Shown here in pieces: positions 41,491-54,417 of a stretch of 64,000 bases of DNA. Both the position numbers and the translations under genes were made by a program. Within the stretch, counting starts at the first letter, position 1; every line of letters starts with the position of its first letter. Location: positions 1,026,492 to 1,090,491 of the forward strand of contig SIJG01000012.1 of assembly GCA_023374025.1 (NCBI GenBank), written 5' to 3'. Under the pieces are notes generated by a model. That model had not been told where the DNA came from. It worked only from the letters and a program-made list of their open reading frames with translations, and ran no database searches. Source of the DNA: Heterodera schachtii. Taxonomy: Eukaryota; Nematoda; Chromadorea; Rhabditida; Heteroderidae.

Positions 41491-41995
41491 TCAAATTCTT
41501 GCTGCTACCGTACCAATTGGCATCATTCCGTTACTGTAATTTGTTATCGGTACTACTGTATTGTTGAAAGAAGAGATTCGATGAGTACGGTTCTGCTGTT
41601 TCTGTGGTTCTCTTTGTTGAACATTGGCGCTCCTAACATTGGCATTGGCACCCCCCGTTTCAGCCATTCGGGTGGCACAAACGCTATCGTGAAATAAATG
41701 GCACAGCAAAGCGAATCCAACACTGTGCAGGTGGATGCTAAATTCGACATTAAGCCGGAGCCGAGCTAAAATTTATTTTTTGCATTTTGAACATTAATAA
41801 TTTTATTTTAATTGGAAAACGTTTCAAAATATTGGCTTACAATGAAGAAAGCGTAGCTGACCAATGCGGGGAAAAAGTCAAGACATATTGCGCAGCATAT
41901 TGTCACAATGATGTGGTGATTTTTCTTAATTAAAAATGACTTATCAAACCAATTAATATTGATTGATGAAGTTTTACGAAACATAAAAAAAGTTT

Positions 41996-42182
41996 CTTGC
42001 TATTTCTTAGTCGCGAGAACTAATGATGCTCCAGACCAAAAATTGCCCAAGACTCTCGAAACTTGGCCACGAGACTCGAGAATGGGAATCGACCCTGCGA
42101 CTCAAGCCCGTGTTCAAAAAATCCCGAGACTTTTCTCGTATCTAACCCGAGAGAAAATCTCGAACAGCATTACCGTTAATTA
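41996..42182. repeat. CTCGAGACT repeat in receptor D intron 3
   Basis: ACTCGAGA/TCTCGAAAC-type motifs lie between exons 3 and 4. The same intron of copy E holds a homologous block at 46752-46990, so the insertion probably predates the D/E duplication. Confidence 0.65.
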
Positions 42183-42494
42183 AACACGGGAAAACATTTT
42201 CAGTCTCGAGGAATGCAAGAAAATTTTAGAATTACACCGCAATTTTATTCAATTACTAAGTAATTAAGTGTGAAAAATGTAATTCGGACCAAATTTCCGC
42301 TTGCTTACCAATTTGACCATGGCACCAACTGTACGCAAACTGTACAGAAAATACACACAGCAAACAATGTTCAAAATGCTGATGGTGCCTTTGATGACAA
42401 GCTGTGGCATGTTGTCCCATTTGCGCATCACACAAGACACTGTCTGGCAACCGATCTCATTTACTGTGAAAAATGGCATTTTTATTATATTTAT

Positions 42495-42722
42495 TAGTAT
42501 GGGCTAGAATTTATATGGACTAAAAATGATCAAATATGGACATAAAATATGACGACTTAATGATTTGTGACTTTAGTCCATATAAACTCCATAATTTTGG
42601 GGTTTTCGGGAATAAATCCATATTTTTGCTTAACGTACAAATAACTGCTATTTTTTGAGTCCATTTCTTCATAGCATATTAGCAGAAAAAATATGTATAA
42701 ATCCATATAATTTCAAGCCCTA
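42495..42722. repeat. ATATGGAC dispersed repeat
   Basis: It starts near GGGCTAGAATTTATATGGAC and ends near CCATATAATTTCAAGCCC, an inverted pair. It is related to the segments at 450-760 and 40,752-41,320 and lies in intron 2 of receptor copy D. Confidence 0.6.
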
Positions 42723-44134
42723 ATAATTAGAGAGTATGCTTTGTTATTAAAAATTAAAGCAAAAAATCATTATTAATAAAAATAAATATAAAATAAAACA
42801 TTTAATTTGTGAAAAATACACCACCCCCCCCCCCCCCCTAATGATGCGGCAAATTTTCAGAATTTCAAAAAATTCTATTTTTAACAAAAAGTTCAATTTA
42901 ATTTTAATGCAAGTGATTTGTCGCTTGCCGTTTTTTGTTAATGATTGTGGGTGATGCATATGTTTTTTTTTATAATTTTTATTTTATCAATAACTAAAAT
43001 TTTTAGGAAAAATTTATTTTTTAAAATTTATGTTAAGAGTTTCAAGCCCTGTAAAATTTGCGTTTTTGAGCTTCGAATTTCGTGCCTCGCAAAAGTCAGT
43101 ACCGCCGAACCTTTCCATTTTTTTTTAATTTATTTAACAAGAAAGGCGATTCATGCTTTTACGTGTCTGTTGAATGAACAAATTTGAAACTGAATGTGCC
43201 ATACATTTTGCTACATCTAACGGCAGTTCGTCCATGTAAAAGCAGGTGCTGGCCGTGAAAGCGGCTAACAGTGTGCCAATGCCGGCCCAGCCCAGCCAAC
43301 GCTCAACGCGTGCCAGTTTGGCCGGGTTTGTGGCCAATTTGATGACGAAACAGCGCTCCAGGGTCAGAAATAGGACGGCCAATGGCGAAATTGCTGTGTA
43401 CGTATTTTGCAATTGGCCCAACCAAAAAAGCGCCGAGTACATGTAGATGGGCTGCTGAATGATGAATGGGACTAAGTTAGCAATTCAAGAATGATGCTTT
43501 TAAGTGGGTTAATCCCGGACCCCTCGAGGAAGAAATTCTCGGGGATGGCAATAAAATTTCCCGAACAATTACTAAAAGTTTTTTCAAATTTTCTAAGAAA
43601 ATTTTTTTTGTTTTAATTGATTGTACGAATTGATACATTTTGACCAGTTTGTTCAGTACGAAATGTGGACCAACTAAAATTCAATTAAGGAACTATCCTA
43701 TAAAATGGTAGTATAAATAGTCCAAAAAATGGGTTTAAAAAGAGAAAATCATACATTTTTCCCCAAATTTTAGTTACCTATTACTTTTAGTCACTTCTTT
43801 ATTATTATAAAATGCCATCAAAAACTACCTGAATACTGTCAGTATTTTTTGGTGCCGTATAATATGCAATTGGCACATAAGCATTGTACGGCATTGTGAC
43901 AATGGCACCCGCCAAATGGAAGCACAAAAAGGTGCGCAGTGCGCGTGACAGTTCCGGCACACGCAAAACGGCGGGACGGAAACGGACGAGGAGCAACAGA
44001 TGCGCGATCAGCAGGGCGGTGATCAGCTTGCAAACGAAGGCAAACTGCTTGAAGCCGGCATTGATCAGCCCAGTGCTCATCCAATCAACAATAACGGTGC
44101 CAGTAACGGTCAAATTTGTCAAATTTGTTGACAT

Positions 44135-46260
44135 TTTTGGCGTGATGGCAAATTAATTTTTTGGCAAGCAAAAATTGAATAATTGTTTTGTTGGGCCAAA
44201 ATTTTAAAAATTCTGGTTCACATCAAATATATTTATATTTATATATTTATATTGTTAGCATTTACGTTTCCTACGTAATATAATGCCAAAAATGTATGTT
44301 CCTGTACTGACTTTTTTGTGGGAAATTGTCCAAAAAAATTTTGTGTGAGAATTTGGCATGATTTGCGCATCCAAGAGGGCATAAATAAATTCGATTTACT
44401 CTGTGAGAGAAAATTTAAAATTTTCTGCCAATTTAATTAAAGCAAATGTTTTCGCAATAAACCCAAATTAATTTGCGTTTCATTAAAAATATATTTTAGT
44501 ACATGTGGGAAAGTTTCATTTTTGTGTGTAAGTTTTGCGAAAGCAATTTTGCCAATCTGACATTTCTGTCTCAGATTTCTAAAATTTATATTTTCAAAAA
44601 TTTACGAAAATACAAAAAAAAATATGGTTTTAATAATGCCTGGGAAAATTGTGTACGTCTCCAAATAAACCAAATGGCCAAAGACATCAAAATGTCAATT
44701 ACGTGTTCATTGAATATTTTATTCCATGAATTTAATTGAGCAATTAGTTAGGCATTGTATTACAATATAATGTTAAAGCATTTGATAATTAATTAATTTT
44801 GGTTAAATTGCGATAGATGTTCAAATAAAAGTTTTAAGGTTCCTCAAAAATTAAACAAAAAATGATAAAAAGCATTTGGATTTATATATCTAAGCTCGTG
44901 CCAAATAAGTTTAAAAGTTAAGCCTTAATTGAATTTTCATACTATTTATAAATAAATACTTTTAAAGAAAAGCGCGATTTGGTGTCATTTATTCATTACA
45001 AATTATTTTATGACAAAAATGTTAATAATAGTGCTAAACATGTATTGAGTCCCCTAATTAGGGCAGATGAAAATCAAAAATATTTTTAACCCATATTTAA
45101 TTTCTTTCTCGTGCCTTTAACTGAGCACTAATCGTAAATGTTCACACTAATAATTGAATAAATTATAATAATTTTTTTTTTTTTTGCTAATTAGAGGGAA
45201 AAGTGAAAAATGAAAAGTTTTCACCCGTTGACGCCATAGGGATGATATTTTATTAGGCTCTAAAAACTGCCAAAATATGTACTAAAACAAAATGGAAAAT
45301 AGGCTCTTAAAAGGCTCAAATTTAGGGGGTGTAAAATGACAAAAGCTAATCAAAAAAAGTGACAAAATTAAGTCAAATCAATATTTAGATAAATAATTTA
45401 ATAAATCAAAAATTCTTCTAATGAAAATAAATAAATGAATTATGAAGATGAATTTTTGAGAAAATTTTTCATTCGTAGAGGTGTATTTTTCTGAAATTTT
45501 TTAGCGTCGTTTCTTAGGGGTGGGTTTTTTTAATTTCCAAAAAGATCCTTTGGAATTGGTATCCCGAAGAAAATAAAAATAAAATTATTCATTAAATAAT
45601 TATTTTTTTTTCTTCAAAATTTTAAATTCTAAAAATTTCTTGGCGTTAAAATGTTAAAAATCCATCGTCTGAATGTATCAAAAAAATTTTTATACCAAAA
45701 AATAATAATTATTATTGACCAAATTTCAAAAAATATTTATAATTTTTAACGCTTTTTCCTCAATTAATTCGTTCTCTTTTTTCAATACACTAAATACGGC
45801 AAAATGCCAATTCGGAATATTCAATTGGACAATTCCATTTTCAATTTTCATAATCAAAAAACTCATTAAGCGAATTGTAGTGACTAAAGGATATAAAGAG
45901 ATACATAATTAAATTGTTTTCGTTAAGCAATCTTTTTTTTTTAATTTTATTTATTTTTTTACCCCATTGGCGCGTTACAATGAAATTATTCGGTATGTTT
46001 TAAAAATTGCTTACCCAAAAATTTTGAAATATTTAAGTGTTCATTTGGATTTAACTCATAAAATATTAATTAATAATTTTTATATTGGAAAATGATTATA
46101 AAAGGAAAACAATAGAATTTTTAATTAATAAACATATGAATTGTTTAATTTTTTTGAAAAGGTAAGTTTTTGTTCTTTTTCCGAAAAATGATAAAAGAGA
46201 ATAATTTAAAAATTTTTTATCGAAGAATGATCAATTACTCATCTGCTGAGACTGTCTTCT
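44135..46260. other. Spacer between receptor copies D and E
   Basis: AT-rich. A degenerate AGGGGTGTATTTTT repeat related to 450-760 occurs at about 45,240-45,560. Short frames at 44503-44739 and 45715-45912 have no recognisable motif and are not called. Confidence 0.5.
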
Positions 46261-48708
46261 TCAAATTCTTGCTTCTACCGTACCAACTGGTACCATTCCG
46301 TTACTGTATCGGTTCGGCTGATTTGTTGCCGGCACTACTGTGTTGTTGAAAGAAGCGATTCGATGAGTCCGATTCTGCTGTTGTTGATTTGGTTCTCTAA
46401 GTTGAACATTTGTGGTGTAACCAATGGCAGCGGCATTTTCATTCGTTTTAAGCCAGCCGGGTGGCACAAATTTTAGCGTGAAATAAATGGCACAGCAAAG
46501 CGAGTCCAACACAGTGCAAGTGGATGCCAAATTTGAGATTAAGCCGAAGCCCAGCTGAACCATAATTTTTGCATTTTCATAATTTAAATATATATTTTAA
46601 ATATTTGAAATTCCAATTTTGAAATTTGGGAATATTTGTAAATTATTGGCTTACAATGTAGAAAGCGAAGCTGATCAATGCGGGGAAAAGGTCAAGACAT
46701 ATTGCGGAACATATTGTCACAATGACGTGGTTGCTTTTCTTAATTAAAAATCACATTAGTGCTGGTCGAGAGTCTCGAGTCTTTGACTGATTAAAAATTA
46801 TCTTGGTTTCGTAACCCTGAATAACTAGTGATGCTCAAGACCAAAAAATTCCCAAGACTCGAGACTTGGCCACGAGGATTGAGACTGAAATTTGACCCAG
46901 AGATTCGTCGAGACCATGACCAAAAACCTTAGACTTTTCTCGACTGGAGACCGAGACTCTTGAGCAGCATTATTGCTGTAATTAATCTAGTGAAATTAGT
47001 TTCGGTCTCGAGAAATGCAAGAAAGTTTACTACAAATTATTCAATTCGTAATTTTAATTAAACGATTAATTAGGCCTAAAACCCTAATTGGGATCAATTT
47101 CCGCTTGCTTACCAATTTGACCATGGCACCAATTGTACGCAAACTGTACAGAAAATACAGACAGCAAACAATGTTCAAAATGCTGGTGATGCCTTTGATG
47201 TACATTTGTGGCGCATTGTCCCATTTGCGCATCACACAAGACACGGACTGGCAACCGATGTCATATACTGTGAAAAACGGCATTTATACTTACATAATTA
47301 GAGCATTTTGATTTTAAAAAAATTTGAAAATTGAAGATAAAAATGCTTAATAAAAATATTTAAAATTTTTTGCTTTTAAATTTGATGCTTATGTTTTTAA
47401 ATTTTTGAAGTTAAAAAAAATAAATAAAATAAATTTTCATTTGTTTAAAGTATACCGCTTAATGAGGGCCAAAATTTTTCTCAATTGGTTGATGAATGCC
47501 ACTTTTGAAAATTTTTCGTTCTGGCCGACCCTTTCCATTTTTTTTTTCAAAATTTATGTCACAGGAAAAGAGCTTCACGCTTTTGCATGTCTATTGAATG
47601 ATCAAATTTGAAATTTAAATGCCATACAATTTTCCAGGTTTAACGGCAGTTCGTCCATGTAAAAGCAGGTGCTGGCCGTGAAAGCGGCTAACAGTGTGCC
47701 AATGCCGGCCCAGCCGAGCCAACGCTCAACGCGTGCCAGTTTGGCCGGATTCGTGGCCAATTTGATGATGAAACAGCGCTCCAGGGTCAGAAACAGGACG
47801 GCCAACGGCGAAATTGCGGTGTACGTGTTTTGCAAATGGCCAAACCAAAACAGCATGCGCATGTGGGGCAACTGAATGGAATGAATGCTTTTAGAGTGGT
47901 ATTAAGCCACCTAACCCCTCGGGGGAAAAAAAAACTCTCGGAGAGCGTAAAATTGTAATCCAACATTGTCGGTATCATTCGTTAGCCTTTAGGGTCCTCT
48001 ATGGCACGAAATTTTTCGAAATTTTGCACGCTAATAGAGGACACTTAGGGCTATGTTAATACCAACGATGTTGGATTTGGTTGAGAAAGAAAATAATTAT
48101 AGTCCGGGGCCCAAATATGCCGGGGCCCAACTGAGCGAGTCAGAAAAATTGTCAGGGATCGGGGAATGACCACCTTTTATTTCTATAAAAAATTCAGTTT
48201 TTTTGTTGTTGTTGCTAATTACTAAGATATTAAGCTGGGTCGGGCCCAGTACCTTTGAAGAAGAGATCCCCCGAGGGTTGCAGAAAACGCTACGTTAAAA
48301 AGTCATAAAAATTCTGGCACAATTTGGCAGGAAAATTTTGTCCAAGCTATTTTATAGTTTTTGGAGCCAGGGAAATTTTATTTCAATTAAACCAAGAATT
48401 TTTCTTAAAAAAATTCAAACATCTTCATTTTCTAATGACGTGTAATACGCAATTGGCACATAAGCATTGTACGGCATTGTGACAATGGCACCGGCCAAAT
48501 CGAAGCACAAAAAGGTGCGCAGTGCGCGAGACAGTTCCGGCACGCGCAGAACGGCAGGACGGAAGCGGACGAGCAGCAACAGACGCGTGATCAGCAGGGC
48601 GGTGATCAGCTTGCAAACGAAGGTGAACTGCTTGAAGCCGGCATTGATCGGCCCGGTGCTCATCAAATCGACAATAACGATGCCAGTAACGGTCAAATTT
48701 GTTGCCAT
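46261..48708 (-). CDS. 7TM chemoreceptor-like GPCR, copy E, 5 exons
   Basis: Exons 48708-48421, 47871-47628, 47267-47113, 46738-46655 and 46554-46261 join in phase to about 354 residues. The start MATNLTVTGIV is chosen by alignment with copy D; an in-frame ATG 37 codons upstream (48819) is less likely. LERCF follows TM3, STCTVLDSLCCAIYF is in TM7 and the tail has QQQQNRTHRIASF. It pairs with copy D in sharing a shorter exon 3 ending SKRKLIP-like, a related tail and a common intronic repeat. A, B and C form the other subgroup. Confidence 0.83.
46752..46990. repeat. CTCGAGACT repeat in receptor E intron 3
   Basis: Homologous to 41996-42182 and at the same intron position. Motifs include GAGAGTCTCGAGTC and CCAAGACTCGAGAC. 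Confidence 0.65.
47900..48330. repeat. Repeat-rich intron 1 of receptor E
   Basis: A small palindrome at about 47,985-48,060 pairs GTCCTCTATGGCACG with CGCTAATAGAGGAC. Beside it are GC-rich segments with CCGGGGCCCAA and GGGTCGGGCCCAG. A shorter CCCGGACCCCTCGAGG segment sits in the matching intron of copy D near 43,510. Confidence 0.5.
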
Positions 48709-50207
48709 TTTTGGCGTGATGGCAAATGAATTTTTTGGCAAGTAAAAAGTGAATAATTGGTTTGTTGGGCCAAATCTTAAAAATTCTGGTTCAAATCTAA
48801 TATATATATTGGTTGGCATTTTCGTTTCCTTCGCTACATAATGCCAAAAATGTATGTTCCTGTACTGACTTTTTGTGGGAAATTGGCAAAAATTTTTGAG
48901 TGAGAATTTGGTTTTATTTCATCCAACTAATTAATGATAATTATTATTAATTGTCACACACACACACACAGCGTGAAATGTCATGGGAACATAAAATTAT
49001 GACATTTGTGTCAAACATGAAGATCCATCGTACTGATTTTTTTTATACATAGACATCAAAATGTCAACTATGTATGTGAACAATGCTGAATGTTTTATCC
49101 CACGAATTAATTTTATTTTATAATTAGGCGATTTATTAGGGCAATTAGAAATACGTCTGTATTATGGTGAGAATTTTTTTTCGTGTGCGTGAGCTTTTTG
49201 TAAGACCAGTATAACATTAGGGACATTCACATTTTTGCACTAGACATTCTCAAGAAATTAATTTTGAAATTTTTTTTTTGCTACATAAATGGAAAAGCGT
49301 CAAAAATTTAATGATAGAAAATTAATTAGTTAAATATTTTAACGAAGAAATTTTTTTAATTCAAATAACCATTTGAACCGTGACCGGAAAATCCGTCAAT
49401 AGAAAATGCGTCAGTAATACAAATATTGTAAAATAAAGTAACTGTAGCATTGAGTATTGTAATCTAAAAGTAAAATTCGATAAGAACATATGTTTTGAAT
49501 TCCGAACCCTGCACCCGAATTCGAACCAAAAGTCTAAGTCCAAATTTTGGAAATTAACAGTTTTAGTCAAAATTGGTTTAATTAAATACACTGAAACTAA
49601 TTGTTATGACATTTAAAATTTTCACTGACGCATTTTCCGGTAGAAATTGAACTAAAACAATTATGACAAATTGCACAATTAAAATAATTAAACAAAAAAT
49701 GATAATAACTATTAAACAAAACAAGATTTGATGTTCATTTATTCATTCCAAATCATTTGTATGACAAAAAATTTCATAACAGATGCTAAATATGTAATTG
49801 AGCCCCTAATTAGGGTAAATGAAAATTATATAAATATTTCTTAACCTATTAAACCAGCATTTATCTTCCCGTGCCTTTAACTGAGAATTAATCATAAATG
49901 TTCATACTAATAATTAATTAAATTATTATAAAAAAAAATTTTCTCGTCACTGATAAAGTGAATATAAACAATTATCATAAATTTTATCTCTAAAAATTTT
50001 GAATAACAAACTTCTCTAATAGATTAATTTTATGAATAAATCAAAATTAAATTAAAACAGGGTTAATTTTAATTTTTTTATTTTCTGATAGCATTACTTT
50101 TGTGACCTTTATTCACCAAATAAATTCATTAAGACATAAAAGCCATGTCAATTTTCTAAATTATTTAATAATTCGTGGACATTATTCGGAGTAATTAATT
50201 TGTTGAA
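48709..50207. other. Intergenic, no gene recognised
   Basis: Between receptor E and the globin. AT-rich, with a short CA repeat near 48,957. A motif pair GACGCATTTTCCGG (49,620) and CCGGAAAATCCGTC (49,383) brackets 49,383-49,645 as a possible small inverted-repeat element. No gene was seen. Confidence 0.45.
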
Positions 50208-51274
50208 TCAATGCGGGATGCCAAGGCGTTTCAAATGTGCAAGCGCTTCCTCGGCAAAATCCTCGCCCAATGACATCCAGGCCGACTTGGCCTGTTCCGT
50301 CAGATCAACTTTTGTTTCCATAAAGCCGGTCCAAACTGTCCAAAATGCCTAAAAAATTTTGCCAAAATTTAATTTAAAATTAGATTGTGACCTAACACAA
50401 ATTAATTAGAAATTCTCCGAACAAGAAGCAAACTAAAGGAGTCAATTGTGAGTAAAAAATTGAAGTTAATGGGTTTTTCACTAATTGCCATAATTAGAGG
50501 GATGTGAATGAATCACACAATTACGTCACATTTAATAAATTAACAAGCACAAATTTTTTGGACCAACTTGCCTTCCATAATGATGGCTCCATTTTGAATT
50601 GGCGATGACGATTCACGGTCTCGCGCACATACGCATTGAAAAGCATCTGTAAAATTGTAAAACGTAAAATTTAATAGAGCCGAACCGAAAAAAATAAAAA
50701 TTTATTTATAAAAATGGAAAAATTAATTATTATTTTTTAAATTAATTGCCTCATTGCTGTAGACATTGGCAACCAAATGCATGGCAATAAGAATACGTTG
50801 TCCTTGTTCTACAAAATATAATTACAATATTTTTTAGGGAAAATAATTAAATTCATTATTATAAATATAAAATTTTTTTATTTAATATAGTTAGATTCTG
50901 CAATTTTTAAAATAATTTCAATTTTTTAATTTTAAAAATAAAATTAGAAATTTTTAGAATTTGGAAAATTAAAATAAATTTATGTAATTTAGTATTATTT
51001 CTTTATTTAAATTATTATTTTTACTTTCAAAACGTTCCGACTTTTGCACATCCTCCGCTTCGTATTTTTCTGCTCCCTTAAAATACACGCGAAGGGTTGG
51101 ATAGTTGGTGAAAAAACTAAAATAAATTTCAGAAAAAAAAATTTTTTTTTGAAAATTTAATTTTTACAATTTGTAGAAGTCCTTCCCATTCTGCAACTCC
51201 TCTTCACCCACACCGATTTTCAGTTGTTTTAACGACGCCACACAAATTGCTTGAATTTCTTCACGCGTACTCAT
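50208..51274 (-). CDS. glb-1: Intracellular globin, GLB-1/myoglobin-like, 5 exons
   Basis: Heme protein binding O2 in the cytosol of body wall or other tissue. Exons 51274-51168, 51116-51025, 50808-50750, 50646-50572 and 50348-50208 join in phase to 157 residues, against about 159 for Caenorhabditis GLB-1. The segment RVYFKGAEKYEAEDVQKSER, then KQGQRILIAMHLVANVY (E helix, distal Gln) and YVRETVNRHRQFKM (F helix, proximal His100) match the nematode myoglobin-like globin pattern throughout. There is no signal peptide, so it is the intracellular type. The last two introns use GC donors (GAG/GCAATT and AAG/GCAAGT). A 3' splice site 14 bases before the ATG suggests spliced-leader addition. Confidence 0.95.
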
Positions 51275-53340
51275 GTTAGGGCTTTTGGCTGAACAATTAA
51301 ATTTAAATAAAAATAATTAATGAAAAAATATAAAATTAAATTTCCAAAAAATGTATAAAATTGCTATTAACAATATAGATAATAGAATTAGGCAAATAAT
51401 TTATGAAAAATAATTAATGAAATAAAAGTATTAAATTTTCAAAAAAGATATAATTTTTTTTATATAATAGATAATAAAATTAATTATTAAAAGATTTTTG
51501 TGAATACAATTTATATGAATTAAATTTGCAGAAAATAATAATTATTTTATACAAAAAAGATTAAACATAATTTAATAATTATGAAGAAAAATTGCAAGAT
51601 CAATTTTTTAAAATAATTTAAATAAAATATTAAACAGGAAAGAATAAATAATAACTAATGAAATATAATAGAATTAAATTTTAAAAAAAGTATAATTTTT
51701 ATAAATCGACAATAGAATTAATTATTAAAAAGATTTTATGTGTAAGAATAAATTTTCCAGAAAATTTATGTTTATTATCATACAATAAAATAATATTTGA
51801 ATAATCATTAGAAAAAAAACTAGAACAATAAATATTATAAAAATAATCAAAAATATTAAATATAAAAAAAATTTTTATTTTAATTTTATTTAATAAATAA
51901 AAATTTTTTGTTTTGATTAATATAGTTTTTTGCATGAAAAAATAAAATGGAGAATAACATTTAGATCCAAAATGGCGAATCTTTATATCGTTCAATTAAT
52001 GGGGAAGTTGAATCACTTTATTTTGATCATTTCTTGTTTTTATTGCTGCCGCCAAAGAGAGAGACCAATTTTATTTTGATTTTATGACGGCGATGGAATG
52101 AAAAAACACACAATTATTTCGCAATCATTAAATACAAAATAGAAAATATAAAATGAGACAAAACTTAAAAAATTAGTTAAAATTTAAAAAAATATAATTA
52201 TTTTCTTAGTTCGTGAAGTTCATTAATTAGTTGAAATTTATTTGAGCAAAAAAAAAATCATAAAAAAATAATTTCTGAAAATTTTAAATTCTCAAAATGA
52301 AAGAATTAAAACTTTTTTAAACTCAATGCTTCAATAGGTGAAATTCATCATTAAAAGTTCATTTTTTTAATTGAAATTCCCGAAAATAATAGCAAAAAGT
52401 TCAAAATTTTGGAAATTCCTCAAAAATTAAATGCATTTTAAAAATAAATTGAAATATTTATTGAATTTAAAAAAATAAATAAATAAAATAAAATATTTGC
52501 TCTAAATATTCCTTGTAATGGACATAGAAATGTTGAAGCACTTTTCTTCTTTTGCTTGAGTGCAGCACATTATCCATGTTTATAATATACGACCATTCCT
52601 CAACAGCAGGAGAAGAGATATATTATTAATGAGGGAAAACGAATTTTTTCGTGCCAGCCAATGTGCCATTAAAAAGGGAGTGTTAATGCCAGACAAAACG
52701 AAAGAATTACTAATTGCTTTTGGCACAAAAGGGTGGTTGTTTTCTACAGATGAGTGAAAAAAAACCCGAATTTAATTAAGCGTTAAAGCTGATTGAATAA
52801 AAACAGACATCTTAAATTTTCATTAGAAAATAAAAAAAAATTAAGCGGGTGAAAAGACAAACAAATTAAAAATATATTTATAAAAATTAGCTAATTTTCA
52901 AAATTTATAAAAATATTAAAAGAAAATTTGGAATTTTTTATTTTAATAAACGTATATGTATATATATGTATGTAAATTAAATGAAATAAAATAAATCTTC
53001 TTATGTAAAATGGTTGAAAAAATATTGGAAAATAAATTAATAATTCATTTAATTTGAAATACCTATGAATAAAAAAAATTTGAGAAAAAAAAGTTTAGAA
53101 AATATATTTTATATTAAACTAAATTTATAAATAATAAAAAAACAATATTAATAAATTAATTAAAATACACAAAAAGAAAAGTTTGTTTCATTGATTGAAA
53201 ATATGCGACCGTTATTTGTTTTGTATGATGTTTTAAAGATTTTTTTTTGTACAGCAGCTGATAGATGGAATTTTTGTTGATAAATAAAACCCCGTACTTT
53301 GAGTTAAAGCAAATGACTTTGTGCCTATTTTGATGCATTT
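51275..53340. other. Intergenic, very AT-rich
   Basis: Upstream of the globin. A 65-residue plus-strand frame at 52560-52757 has no motif or neighbours that support it. Nothing else is recognised. Confidence 0.5.
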
Positions 53341-53344
53341 TTTA

Positions 53345-54230
53345 TTCCGTTTTTGGCATTTTTGGTAAAAAAAAATAAATTAAACATCTAAATCGTTAGT
53401 TAATTATTCAGTTTTTGGTATTTTTGGTAAAAAATAAATAAATTAAACATCAAAATCGTTAGTTAATTATTCAGTTGGTACTTTTCGGTTTTGTGACCCC
53501 CCCTGAAATTTTCAAATAAAAAGTCTTTTCTAGGGTAATTTGGGGCGCTGATCACGAATATGACCTTTATTTTTCAAAATTCCGAATCCCGAACCCGAAT
53601 TCGAACAAAAATTCTAAATGCATAAATTACAACGAAAATATATTTTTAGGGGTTTTCGAGATCGCTGAAGACCGATATGACATCCATTTTGGAAAGCTAA
53701 GTCTAGAAATCATGGAATGAACTCGTACCGACGCATGTTATAGGTCCTCAAAATCGTTAAGACTATTTTTAAACCAGTAGTCAGAAAATGGTAAAAGAAC
53801 GTCAAATATAAAAGTTTGAATTTAGCTTATTGCGCTAAAAAACCGCCGCACACTCGACTACGGCGGCCAGTAGGTGGGGCGAGACTACGGGCTCCGGAAG
53901 AAGTCCGCGCGTGATCCGCAGGCGGTTGACTGATTGGCGGGGGCCCTTCGGGCCCCCGCAGTCAACCGCCTGTGGCGCTCGTCAGACTTTTTCCTCCGCC
54001 CTCCGTCTCGCCCCACTACTTGCTCCGTCTTCGCATGCTCCCTTTTGCGAGTTTTGCTTTAAATTGTTATTTCCCGTTTATTATTTCGTGATCAGCGCCA
54101 CAAATTACCCTAGAAAAGACTTTTTATTTGAAAATTTCAGGGGGGGTCACAAAACCGAAAAGAACCATTCAGTTTTTGGCATTTTTGGTAAAAAAAAATA
54201 AATTAAACATCAAAATCGTTAGTTATTTTA
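53345..54230. repeat. 64-bp tandem repeat, three units, split by an insertion
   Basis: Units with CAGTTTTTGGCATTTTTGGT and ATTAAACATCAAAATCGTTA occur at about 53,345-53,408, 53,409-53,475 and 54,167-54,230. The third is separated from the others by the 690-bp element at 53477-54166. Confidence 0.8.
53477..54166. mobile_element. hAT-like non-autonomous element, 8-bp target duplication
   Basis: Inverted ends of about 80 bases begin GGTACTTTTCGGTTTTGTGA and run through TTTCTAGGGTAATTTG to GCGCTGATCACGAA. ATTCAGTT flanks both sides exactly (53469-53476 and 54167-54174), as in hAT elements. The GC-rich interior (53,840-54,050) includes a strong hairpin whose arms GCAGGCGGTTGACTG and CAGTCAACCGCCTG enclose GGGGGCCCTTCGGGCCCCC. 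There is no transposase. Confidence 0.85.
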
Positions 54231-54417
54231 TTATTATTACTTTATTAAAAAGGTAATTTCATAATACATAAAACATCAATAATTTATTATCTCAATTGGA
54301 AAAACAATAATTTAAAATAATAATAATCTTATTTCTTGAATAAATATTAATTTAAAAAGCATATTAATTAAAGAATATCATTTATTTTTTTATTTTAATA
54401 ACTTTTTTTCCAATATT

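Larger units (their letters stand above)
41491..44134 (-). pseudogene. 7TM chemoreceptor-like GPCR, copy D, frame break in last exon
   Basis: Exons 44134-43829, 43454-43205, 42463-42309, 41924-41841 and 41765-41491 follow the family plan. The N-terminus has NLT sequons (MSTNLTNLTVTG), TM3 ends LERCF and TM7 has STCTVLDSLCCAIYF. In the last exon a run of six Gs (C6 on the plus strand, near 41,655) replaces the four Gs of the orphan exon at 37.8 kb, shifting the frame just after WLKRG; the conserved tail continues in another frame. Either the tail is lost in this copy or the homopolymer was mis-called. It otherwise looks intact, so it could be a working gene. Confidence 0.7.

Noticed and set aside
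50208..51274. Horizontal transfer of the globin
   Set aside because: It has ordinary nematode introns and matches the nematode myoglobin-like family along its whole length.
52560..52757. 65-codon plus-strand frame
   Set aside because: Short, isolated, and without recognisable motif.
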